From: Astragalus membranaceus
Lineage: Eukaryota > Streptophyta > Magnoliopsida > Fabales > Fabaceae
Direction of reading: 5' to 3'
Assembly (NCBI GenBank): GCA_039519185.1
Contig: JAZGSX010000010.1
Location: 2,232,001-2,296,000, forward strand
Length of the DNA stretch: 64,000 nucleotides
The notes beneath the pieces are model-generated. The model saw only the letters and a program-made list of their open reading frames with translations, was not told the origin of the DNA and did no database searches. Made by a program: the position numbers and the translations under genes. This document shows positions 1-8,691 of the stretch, piece by piece. Numbering within the stretch: the stretch's first letter is position 1; every line of letters begins with the position of its first letter.

Positions 1-739
1 AAAGGGAGTTGAGATTACGTTTGTATTCTATTAACTGAAAATTTCTTGAAGTTTAGGCGGGTGTTTGCGATGATCAAACGAATAAATTCAGAGTGATCAC
101 CGCTACTAATCCGCTTTGAAAAAAGAAGGTTAGCCCTATCGGTCAAACAAGCTATGCTCAAAGTGACCATTAGTAACAACCTATTTTTTCTACGCGAGTT
201 TGATTGTTTGAAAGAAAGAAAAATGGTTTGGAAACATCGCAGCGTAAATAAAAGCGGAATGGGTGATAGTAACAGGGGGTGCGAATAACGGGGGTGTTGT
301 ATTAAAAATGGGGGGTGGGCTTAGTAATAGCCCAAAACGGCGTTTTTGGTTTTTGGACTCTTGTGCGAAAGTTGGGCTGAAAGCGTTGCGCCGTATTACT
401 AAAAATGCGAGAGGTGCGAATAGCGGTTTGACCCTAAAAATTATTGCTTGATTTTTTCCTACTTTATTACCTTACCCTAGAATACATGATTCTGAAGCGT
501 TTCTTTTTTTTAAAAAAAAACAAAACCTAGACTAAACACGCATTGCATTTGGATAGATTTAGTTTATAAAGGAATGTTCTCTTTTTTTTTGAAAATGGTT
601 GTCATAGTTATTATTTTGAAAAAAGGGTGCTTTTACTGTTTTTTTTTTGAAAGATGATTATTGTTATTATTTTTTTTAGAGAGGGCAGTGGTATTAGTAA
701 CCAATTATTTAAAAAAAAAAATAATTTTAATATTTTATT

Positions 740-1000
740 TTAATCCGAAAATACAGCAACATAACAAAAAAAACAGCAACAATTTAATAAAAAAAACAGC
801 AACAAATAAATAAAAACAGCAACATTTTTAATAGAAAAACAGCAACATTTAATAAAAAAAAAGCAACATTTAATAAAACATAACAACATTTAAATAAAAA
901 AAACAGCAACACTTTTTAATAGGAAAACAGCAACATTTAAATAAAAAAAAAACAGCAACATTTTTTTTATAAAAAAAAGCAACAATAAAAAAAAAGCATA
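740..1000. repeat. Degenerate AACAGCAACATTT repeats
   Basis: A unit like AAAAAACAGCAACATTTAAT recurs about ten times with variable spacing between A/T runs. It is simple-sequence-derived, lies inside the LTR at 1-2477, and shows no coding potential. Confidence 0.7.
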
Positions 1001-1387
1001 AAATCCAAGAGCAGATTCATGAATAACAACATTTGAAAATAACCAAACTCATGAATAATGAAATTAAAACGGAACGTAAGCAAAATTAACCAAAATTGAA
1101 CATGACATACATGATTGAAATGAGCAAATGACTAAAAAAAAAAATTTACCAATAACAGTCTTGAAGATTGAGTCCTTCCTCTCAAATCTCACAGTACAAC
1201 AAAATTTAGGGGAAGTTTAATGAAAAAGAAGAAAAACTGTAAAACTCTCTCAGGCTCTCAATAACAAAAAAAAGGACTCCTCTTGTTCATGAACTCATGC
1301 TTCCATCTTCTTCCTCCGAATCTCTTTTCTCCTCCTTTCGTTGCCCTCAAAAAAAAAACCGTCCCCTTGCTTCATGGTTGTGGCCCC

Positions 1388-1395
1388 TATTTATA
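1388..1395 (-). promoter_or_regulatory. Putative LTR TATA box
   Basis: On the minus strand the sequence reads TATAAATA followed by GGGG, about 1.08 kb from the LTR start at 2477. Position and context fit the U3/R border of a long LTR. This is inference; no transcript data are available. Confidence 0.45.
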
Positions 1396-1629
1396 CAAAA
1401 AGGGGTGTCTTTTTTTTTTGCTTCGTTTTCTGATCTTCACCATACCTTGCACAGTATTTTGACTGAGATTGAGACAGAGAGAGGTAGAGATTTCGTGATG
1501 AGAACTTTGGGTTTTAGGGAGTGGTTGGTGAAGGGGTATGGGCATGGTAGAGGAGAGGATGATGGTTTTGTGCGTGAGAGAGATGGGGTCGTAGGGATGG
1601 GAGGAGAGGATGAGAAAGGAAGGGTTGAG

Positions 1630-1890
1630 TGTGAGTTGTGTGTGATGGAGAAAGAAAGAGAAAATGAAGGTTGAGTGTGAGAGAAGGAGAGTGAGGCCGT
1701 AGGAGGGAAGAGGAAGTGATGAGTGATGTGAGAGATGAAAGAAAGAGAAAGTGAAGTGTGTGGGTGTGAGAAAGAGAGAGTGAGCCGTAGGAAGAGAAGA
1801 GGAAGGGATGAGTGATGTGAGAGATGAAAGAAAGAGAAAGTGAAGTGTGTGGGTGTGAGAAAGAGAGAGTGAGCCGTAGGAAGAGAAGAG
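1630..1890. repeat. 89-bp purine-rich tandem repeat
   Basis: The block starting AGGAAGTGAT at 1711 recurs at 1800 (period 89) with very few changes, preceded by a degenerate copy and followed by a partial one. It creates long CT-rich reading frames on the minus strand (up to 190 codons) that look compositional rather than coding. Confidence 0.75.
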
Positions 1891-2477
1891 AGAGGGGAAA
1901 GGCGTGTATGGGGAAGTGGGGTTTGAGAGAAAAGAGGAAAGGTGGAGTGTGGGAAAGGAAAATGTGCAATTTCCAAGGAGGGAAATGTGGGAGTGGGGTC
2001 GAAAATCAAGGAGGGGAAAGGTGAGTGAATGTGGCCGAATTTTAGGGAAAGGGGGGGATTGAATGTGGATGATTTTTAGGGTAAGGGGGGGTGGCCGAAT
2101 TTGACTAGGGTTTGGTGGGGAGAATTAGGGTTTTGGTGGAGGAGTGAGTTGGGTCATGGGTTATGGGTTGGTTGGATGGGTTAGGGTTTGGTGGAGGAGA
2201 TTTAGGGTTAGGCGAGTTGGGCTAGCCTTTTTTTTGTTGGGTTGGGTTTCTGATGGCCCAATCCTGATTGCACCTCCATTCTTTTTTTTTAGACCCCCTC
2301 CATTTCCTCCTTTGCTTATTTTTTGTTTCTTCACTTCTAATTAATATATTATTTTTTTTGGTTAAAAACTTGTGGCAACTAAAATAAAATAATGCATGAC
2401 ATGAAAATAAAAATGATTATTATTTTTATTAAAAATAAAGTCTCTCATTTTTGATCGGACAAAATTAGGGTATTACA

Positions 2478-3298
2478 CCCGAAAGGCTAAGTGATCTTAA
2501 GGCCTAAAAGGCTAAGTGATGTTGTTGTGTGTAAATTGTGAATTGACAGGTGCTGTGCCTCTTGTGAGCAAATTGGTAAGTGACGGGTCACATAGTTGAC
2601 CGTGATTGTGTGATTTGTGCGTGGTGCATAAACCCAGTGACGTTTTGAGGCCCAAAAGGCTAAGTGACGATGAGGCCGTAATGGCTAAGCGACGTTTGTG
2701 AAAAGGTACCTCATGCATATGCCCGCGAGTGGGTTGCATTTCATATGCCTACATGACATAGTGATGAGTTATTGTAATGATGTGATTGATGATTGTGATG
2801 TGATTAATTTAGAGCTGTGACTTGACTTATTATTTATCATATGATTTATTATATGAATTGAATTGGACTCACCCTTCTGTTTGAATGTTACCCCCATGCG
2901 GTAACGTGCAGGTGATTGCGAGTGAAGGACTAGGTACCCTCACTAATTCGAGTCGAGTCGTCACGCTCTGATACGTAGCACTCAGGGGGGGGGGGGACGA
3001 ACTTAATGTTATGAATGATTTTGGTTGTTATGTTTTGTTGACAATTCTGTTTTATTTTGTTATTCCGCTGCGCAGTTGATTTTATTGACGTTAAGTTTTA
3101 TTGCGATGATAACTGTGGTTTAGAGATTCTCCTTTTAGTGATGTGCTACGTAATACATGGTTATTATGTTTTTGAGCTGTTTTATTGAGGAGTGTGGTTT
3201 TATTGAAGTATGTGTAACATCCTTTGCAATGGAAAGAAATTTTGAAAAAAACTCTGAGTTTTATAAACAAATTAACGGGTAAAAAAAGGGGTGTTACA
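2478..3298 (+). mobile_element. 3' part of a plus-strand Tekay-type LTR (T2)
   Basis: This closely matches the distal part of the N2 LTR (about 52800-53490), including GGCCNNAAAGGCTAAGTGACG units, the CGCTCTGATACGTAGCAC motif (GCTCTGATAC at 2965-2974) followed by poly-G, and the LTR end GGGGTGTTACA at 3298. No primer-binding site follows, so it is a 3' or solo LTR. Its 5' part lies left of the window beyond the 1-2477 insertion. N2 lacks roughly 200 bp near the LTR end that are present here. Confidence 0.8.
2965..2974 (+). other. PBS-complementary motif in LTR T2
   Basis: GCTCTGATAC is the exact complement of ten bases of the initiator-Met primer-binding site. It is followed by GTAGCAC and a poly-G tract, as in the other Tekay-type LTRs of the window. 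Confidence 0.7.
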
Positions 3299-3447
3299 GT
3301 AGGTCTCTTGCTGTCCCGGTAGGAGGTCAGTGATCGCCCAGGGGGGTACCTGCAAAGCCACTCCGACGCTCAAGTCAGTATAGAGAGTATATGAGTGAAG
3401 GTACTAGGGATTAGAGATTGAACCTTTTTCAGGGCAAAGTTTGCCTG

Positions 3448-3455
3448 TATTTATA
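3448..3455 (-). promoter_or_regulatory. Putative TATA box of H0
   Basis: The minus strand reads CCTATAAATACAGG, with a leader-like sequence downstream. It fits an LTR promoter; no experimental support. Confidence 0.5.
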
Positions 3456-4286
3456 GGAAATCGTGCCCGCTCGTGGATCGTCGGATTGGTAGAGTCGATC
3501 TAGACCGTCCAAGCATGTTGGCCTCGTGTGTTGTGGATATGGGCTGATTTGGTTGGGCTGATCCATATCAATTGCTAAACGCACCCCCTGGTTTTGCTAA
3601 TGGACCTCTTGGTCCAGTCCAGAACAGTTGCCTCCTAAGCCGAGATTATTCCGGAGGATGGTCTTGGCTTGATGGATTTACGGTGGTCTACCGGAGGTGT
3701 GAAGTTGTGTGGGACACTGCCTTTGTCACAACCGTGTTTTATCATTCTCACTCTCTAGAGTAAAAAAGAGATTTTTTTTTCTTTGTCATAATGCGTTACT
3801 CTGTCTGTCTTGTCGGGTCGTACAAGATCACTTCATTGCGACCGCGACTCACACCTCCTTTGGTGTAATCCTTGTGCTAGGCACCAGGCTAGGGTGGCGT
3901 ATTCTGATGTTGGTGCCCTCCTGGGCGCCTTGTGTCATGGTGTTGGAATGTCCTGACGTTGGCGCCCTCCTGGGCACCTTGCGTCATTGTGTTGAGACAT
4001 CCTGATGTTGGCGCCCTCATGGGTGCCTTTGCTAGTCGCTCGTTTGTTCCTGAGGGTAGGCGCCCTCCCAGGTGCCTCTGGTGTTGTTCCCCGCGTGCGT
4101 GTTGCGGATCGTGCCCTCGTGGGCGCCTTGTCATGTTGTCTTGGCTGCCGCCTCTTGGAGCAGGATCTGGCGCCCTCATGGGCGCCATGGGGGCCTTGTC
4201 ATGTTGTCTTGGCTGCTGCCTCTTGGAGCAGGATCTGGCGCCCTCATGGGCGCCATGGGTGCCTTGTTGCGTCTGTAGCAGGATCC

Positions 4287-4291
4287 GGCGC
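4287..4291 (+). repeat. Target site duplication of B, left copy (GGCGC)
   Basis: GGCGC precedes the LTR terminus TGTAACACC at 4292 and recurs directly after GTTACA at 21767-21771. Confidence 0.9.
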
Positions 4292-4616
4292 TGTAACACC
4301 CCGTTTCTACTCGGTAATTTAATTACAAAAAATCAGAGTTTCTTTTTTTTTTCTTTAAAAGTCATATTTCACCACATGGGATGTCACACATAAATCCACA
4401 CAAAATTATGCATCGATATAAAATAGTTCTCATCGTCAATAGTAATGAGATACATAGCACATCACAACTGGGGTGAGATAAAACGCTCAATTCAACCAAC
4501 ATAATAAAAACTCAGCAACTACGCAGCGGAAAGTCATAAAACAGCAACTACATGCAATCAAATAATTATAAAAACCAAGGTTCATTCCCTCCCCACTGAG
4601 TGCTACGTATCAAAGC

Positions 4617-4626
4617 AGACGACCAG
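4617..4626 (-). other. PBS-complementary motif in B LTR (variant)
   Basis: Minus strand reads GCTTTGATAC followed by GTAGCAC. One base differs from the GCTCTGATAC seen elsewhere. B's own PBS is deleted, so pairing cannot be judged here. Confidence 0.55.
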
Positions 4627-5339
4627 ACTCAGCTAGCGAAGGTACCTAAGCCTTCACTCGAGATCACCTGCACGTTACCGCATAGGGGTAACATTCAAAC
4701 AGAAGGGGTGAGTTCATCTAACAATATAATAATGCATATGATAAGTATTATGCTAGAGCTACAACGCTATATAAACCACATCGCACATCAAACCAGTGAT
4801 CTGAGCAAGTCATCACAATGTCATGAGCATGTATGAAATGCAACCCATCGCAACGGGCATATGCATGTGGTACCTGTCATCATCGTCACTAAATATCATC
4901 GTTGCTAATAGCCTTTATGGCATCATCGTCACTTATAAAACCACAGCTTTTATCTATTATCAAATACCATCGTCGATCAAAGTAATAGCCACTAGGGGCA
5001 TTATCGTCAAAAACATCAACACATATTTATTGACACCGGGACACTAATATTACCGATTACCTCAAAGGGTTTTACTTCAGCTCACGACCCCAAATAGGAC
5101 ACCAAAAAGGGCTTTAAACACCGGAATAGTTTTACAACGCCAACAACAACGACCACCGGGGACAGCCAGTTGAGGCGCCCAGAAACTATCAGAAAATTAA
5201 TAATTTTTACCTTAAAATAGAACATACAGGTAGAAAACTGAATAAGCTTCACAACGCACTTTGAAACACTTAAAACGGACACCCGAGTCAAAAGATATGT
5301 CAAAAACAAAACCGGGAAAGATTTGGGGAACATCCTGAA

Positions 5340-5980
5340 AATGGCGCCCAGGCACTGGGCGCCGAACAGGCAACACGCTGGAAACTGGCCAGCAACAGGA
5401 ACTGGCGCCCTTGGCGCCCAGGCAACACTAAAAACTAGCGCAGCCACGGAAAACTGGCGCAGCAACACAAACTGGCGCCCTTGGCGCCCCTGCGCCAAGA
5501 CACAGCGCGCAACACACAAGAATCTGGCGCCAATGGCGCCCCTGCGCCAAGACAGCGCGCAACACACAGACACAGGCGCCCAGGCACAAGGCGCCAAGGC
5601 TCCCCTGCGCCAAGACACAGCAACACACACACCCAGGCACAACCACACACTCACACACATTGGCACACGGCGCCCATGCACTGGGCGCCAAAATACAGAA
5701 TGGCAACAACTTGGCACACGACGCCCACACCCAGGGCGCCAAACACAGGGACACAACGCACAGCACACTGGCACACAGAACACACCCAAACACGGCGCCC
5801 AGGCACCGGGCGCCAAAAACAGCAACAGAATCACCAGGCAACACAGACAGGCACGGCGCCCAGGCACAGGGCGCCATTTCCTGCAACACAACTTAGACAC
5901 GGCGCCCATGCACAGGGCGCCTAACACAGAACACGCACAGACATCAAAACACACACACCATTGGCCACGGCGCCCATGCA
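5340..5980. repeat. GGCGCC palindrome array in B LTR
   Basis: GGCGCC or one-base variants occur every 20-60 bp, often paired as GGCGCC-N8-12-GGCGCC (for example GGCGCCCATGCACAGGGCGC). The array resumes after A at 15648-15770. It produces open frames of 226 and 299 codons on the two strands, rich in Ala/Gln/Arg/His or Cys/Ala/Val, which I regard as non-coding. Confidence 0.8.
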
Positions 5981-5985
5981 CAGGG
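5981..5985 (+). repeat. Target site duplication of A, left copy (CAGGG)
   Basis: CAGGG directly precedes the LTR start TGTAACGCC at 5986 and follows the 3' LTR at 15648-15652. Confidence 0.95.
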
Positions 5986-6397
5986 TGTAACGCCCCAAAA
6001 TAATTTAATTATTTATTTAATTAAATTATTTAAGGCTTACAATATTTATTTAATTTAATTAAATAATTCAAGGTTTAATGTATTTATTTAATTTTAAATT
6101 ATCAGGAGGTGTTGTCTCGAAATTGATGGTGCACGGAGCCCATGACCCACAAGTGAGCCCATGACCCATGGGATGGTCATAGGATTCGACTCACTATGGG
6201 TCTTGTGGCTTAGTGGCATTTTTGTCTCATTTGTGAAAAGAAAGAAAGTAACGTAAAAGAGAGGAGAAGTGAGAAGAGAAAAGTGCGAATAGAAGAGGAG
6301 AAGTAGAGGAGAGGGGCGAAGCTCAAAGAGAAGGAGAGGAGGCTCAATTGTGATTCGCATTCTTCCCTTGAAGCTTGGCTATCAATTCGAATTTCTC

Positions 6398-6410
6398 AAG
6401 GTTAGGGGGT
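6398..6410 (+). promoter_or_regulatory. Putative 5' splice donor of LTR leader intron (A)
   Basis: AAG|GTTAGGGGG follows a purine-rich leader of about 170 bases. The same position carries AAG|GTAAGGGTG or close variants in B, C, D, F, G and N1-N4. Conservation across diverged LTRs is seen; splicing is inferred. Confidence 0.5.
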
Positions 6411-6727
6411 CCTCTTTTTGTTCTTAATACTTATGTGAATTGGGAATTGCTTGGGGTTAGGGTCCTAGGTTAGTTTCCATGATTGAATTGTATTGTTGTT
6501 GAGAAATTATAGTATTGTGATGTTATTATTGAATTAACATGTTGAGAATTCTATGATTGATGTTGGAATTGGGGCAATATGCGAATTGTAGGCCAATTGT
6601 TTGAGTGTATGATTGTTTGGTGATTATGTGGTGAAATTGGGAAATTATGGTGACATTTTGATTATATTTATAAATAGGATTGTTGGTAAATTTTAATTGG
6701 TAATTTAAAGTGGAAAAATTTCTGTTT

Positions 6728-7495
6728 GGATGCCCCTAGGCGCCTTAGGCACCATATGGATTGTTGCTGAAAATTCTGTTTTGCGCCATGGTCATGGGCG
6801 CCAAGTGCCCAGCAGTGTGCTGCGCCAGTTTTCCAAAATTCTGTGTTGCCTGTGTTGCTGTCCCTGTTGCCTGTGTTGCTGTCCCTGTTGCCTGTGTTGC
6901 CTACTGTGTCCCCTGTGCTGCCAGTTTTGGCGCTTGTTGCTTGAGTCATGGGCGCCAAGGGCCCCAAAGTTCTGGTGATAGTTTTGTGAAAATTGTTTTC
7001 AGGTTTTTATACTTGGGTAAAATGGCTCCTGAAAACTGATTTTGGTCAAGAAATGAGTTGAGTTGCGAAAATTCAATAGGTGCCTAGTGCATGGGCGCCA
7101 AAATTAAAGTTTAGTTTTTGGGAAAATTTTTATTGATTTATCATGTCCTGAGCATTTGGCTCGTGTAAAATGAATTTCGAAGCAAAATGAGTTGTGTAGC
7201 ATGTTGGCCTTAGGCGCCTAGTGCTTGGGCGCCATGTTGCTGCTGTTCCCTGGATGTTGCTTCTGGGCGCCAGCGCCTATGTGCGCGTGTTGCCTCCTGG
7301 GCGCCTAGCGCCTGTGCGCTGTTGCGCGCTTGTTCCCCTGGGCGCCTAGCGCCTGTGCGCTGTTGCGCGTGTTGCTCCTGGGCGCCAAGCGCCTATGCGC
7401 CTGTGCGCTGTTGCGTGTTGCCTTTCCTGGGCGCCAAGCGCCCATGCGCCAAGCGCTGTGTTGCCCCTGGGCGCCCAGCGCCCATGCGCCTGTGT
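6728..7495. repeat. GGCGCC palindrome array in A 5' LTR
   Basis: More than fifteen GGCGCC or AGCGCC/GGCGCT-type motifs, densest at 7200-7495, interleaved with TGTTGC runs (6840-6905 has tandem CCTGTGTTGCTGTC units). It ends about 40 bases before the conserved ACTTTTGACTCGG block. Confidence 0.8.
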
Positions 7496-8204
7496 CCAGA
7501 ATGTCTAACATTTTTCCTAAACTGTTTTTAATGTAACTTTTGACTCGGTTATCCAAATTCGACGGTTCAAAATGCGTTTTGAAGCTAATTTCAGTGCCTA
7601 TCCAATAGCCACAATTTTATGCAAAAATAATTTATTTTTACTGGTGTTTCTGGCTGAGGGTGTTCAAGTGTCCAAATGGCTATTTTTACCCACTTCCCTA
7701 TGTTGTGTCAATTGTCCTAAGCTGGTCTATTTGAATGGGTGTTGATGTGAGTGGTGAGCTGAATTGGTGAGTGTGATAGGGTGAGATTGGTGAGCAGAGG
7801 CTACGGCCTAATTTTAATTTGGTGAGCTGATTATTATACAATGGTGAGATCATGAATTTTAAATGATGAATTGCTTGGACTTGGTGTGTTGTAATGCATT
7901 TTCCATAGCATCTCATGGACATATGCATTATTGGTGAGCAGAGGCTACGGCCTAATTTTGATTTGGTGAGCAGAGGCTACGGCCTATTTGTATTGGTGAC
8001 GGATCCGACATGCATGTACCCGTGGAGTTTGGGTTGCATTACATGCATAAATCATATATTGTGTGGTGCTGTTTGGAAATAAAATATTGATGCGATTGTT
8101 CCATTATTGTGAATTGATGTGCCTGACTTCCTTTTTCCTGTGCATTGCTTAATTTTCATATGTTATTAATTATGAAAAGAGACTCACCCTACTGCCTTTA
8201 TGTT

Positions 8205-8232
8205 GCTTCTTATGTCGGCAACGTGCAGGTAA
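8205..8232 (+). promoter_or_regulatory. Putative splice acceptor/donor (CAG|GTAA) in A LTR
   Basis: Pyrimidine-rich sequence, then AACGTGCAG|GTAATGATGAG. The CAG|GT context is preserved in all Tekay-type LTRs here (N3 has TTTTTACTTTACAG|GTAAC, F has TTTACCACAG|GTAG). Because AG|GTAA can act as both acceptor and donor, it resembles a recursive splice site. This is inference only. Confidence 0.4.
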
Positions 8233-8280
8233 TGATGAGTGAAGGTTTCCTGTATGCCTTCGTCTGGTAGGAAGTGTCAC

Positions 8281-8290
8281 GCTCTGATAC
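8281..8290 (+). other. PBS-complementary motif in A 5' LTR
   Basis: GCTCTGATAC pairs perfectly with GTATCAGAGC at 8578-8587 inside the PBS, 287 bases downstream. The 3' LTR copy is at 15360-15369. Confidence 0.75.
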
Positions 8291-8575
8291 GTAGCACCAG
8301 GGGGGGGGGGGGTGTCTTAGGTTTATGCTTTATTTTCTTAAAACTGCTAGACTTTGTTGGTGATGTATTGGTTTTAATTTTTGAATTGATTATTATTCCG
8401 CTGCTGATGGTGATTGGATTTAGTTGATGCGAGCTAAGCTTTTTTTTCTTATGGTGTTATGTATCGTGATTTTTATGAAGTAAATGTAGCACTCGCTTGA
8501 ATTGTTTTCAAAAAAAAAAAAAGAGACTCTGATTTTATTAAAAGTAAAGTTATTAGAAAAGGGGTGTTACATTAG

Positions 8576-8587
8576 TGGTATCAGAGC
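8576..8587 (+). other. Primer-binding site of A (initiator tRNA-Met)
   Basis: TGGTATCAGAGC lies four bases after the 5' LTR end and is complementary to the 3' end of plant initiator tRNA-Met including CCA. This is the usual primer for plant gypsy and copia elements. Confidence 0.95.
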
Positions 8588-8659
8588 AGTTTCGGTCTGT
8601 CCGGCCAAGTCGTCTTGTCATAGTGTCTTATGACAAATAGAATTGTTAGATTAGTTCTA

Positions 8660-8679
8660 AATTTCTGTTTGTGCTGCAG
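8660..8679 (+). promoter_or_regulatory. Acceptor-like site before gag (A)
   Basis: CTGTTTGTGCTGCAG|TG ends 12 bases before the gag ATG. Equivalent sites: TTCTGTTGCAG (N3, ends 57280), TTGTTTTGTAG (N1, ends 50050), TATGCTGCAG (F, minus, boundary at 33761). The position is conserved relative to the ATG; function is inferred. Confidence 0.45.
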
Positions 8680-8691
8680 TGATAGTTTGAA

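Larger units (their letters stand above)
1..2477 (-). mobile_element. LTR fragment, Tat/Ogre-like (uncertain), minus strand
   Basis: No coding sequence is visible. Read on the minus strand it begins at 2477 with TGTAATACCC, a typical LTR start. The + strand at 2478 abruptly resumes sequence of a Tekay-type plus LTR, so 2477/2478 is an insertion junction. A TATA-like box on the minus strand at 1388-1395 supports the orientation. The stretch also contains AAAACAGCAACATT-type repeats (740-1000) and an 89-bp purine-rich tandem repeat (about 1630-1890). The left end lies outside the window, so I cannot tell a solo LTR from part of a full element. Family assignment rests on the general look of the LTR start and on GTGCGAATA-type tracts and is weak. 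Confidence 0.6.
3299..4291 (-). mobile_element. H0, oldest host LTR-like sequence, left piece
   Basis: Noncoding. On the minus strand it carries a TATA box (3448-3455) followed by a leader with TGACTTGAGCGTCGGAGTGG, a block I associate with Tat/Athila-type plant LTR leaders (from memory, not checked). Upstream of the TATA on the minus strand lie repeats rich in GGCGCC, for example near-identical units starting CATGTTGTC at 4132 and 4200. The same repeats resume at 21772 after element B, which proves that B interrupted H0. No coding frame is credible; the several 60-150-codon frames are by-products of the repeats. Confidence 0.65.
5986..8571 (+). repeat. 5' LTR of A
   Basis: 2,586 bp, TGTAACGCC...GGGGTGTTACA. 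Order of parts: AT-rich palindromic start (5986-6105), two AGCCCATGACCC units (TGGGCY motifs on the other strand), GA-rich leader (6230-6340), donor-like CAAG|GTTAGG (6400/6401), GGCGCC array (6730-7495), conserved block ACTTTTGACTCGG (from about 7535), repeats GGTGAGCAGAGGCTACGGCC, acceptor-like GTGCAG|GT (8228/8229), PBS complement (8281-8290), poly-G. Confidence 0.96.

Noticed and set aside
1437..2009. 190-codon Ser/Pro/His/Phe-rich frame on the minus strand
   Set aside because: Read-out of a purine-rich tandem repeat; composition only.
2100..2200. TAGGGTTT copies as interstitial telomere repeats
   Set aside because: Only single, spaced copies without a TTTAGGG array; they fit telo-box promoter motifs better.
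5082..6003. Overlapping open frames of 299 codons (minus) and 226 codons (plus), and similar ones at 45594-46358
   Set aside because: They arise from GGCGCC repeats, which avoid stops in most frames. Composition is extreme (Cys/Ala/Val/Trp or Gln/Arg/His), both strands are open, and they lie inside LTRs.
8281..8290. GCTCTGATAC as part of a tRNA gene
   Set aside because: No acceptor stem, A box or B box around it; only ten bases match the tRNA 3' end.
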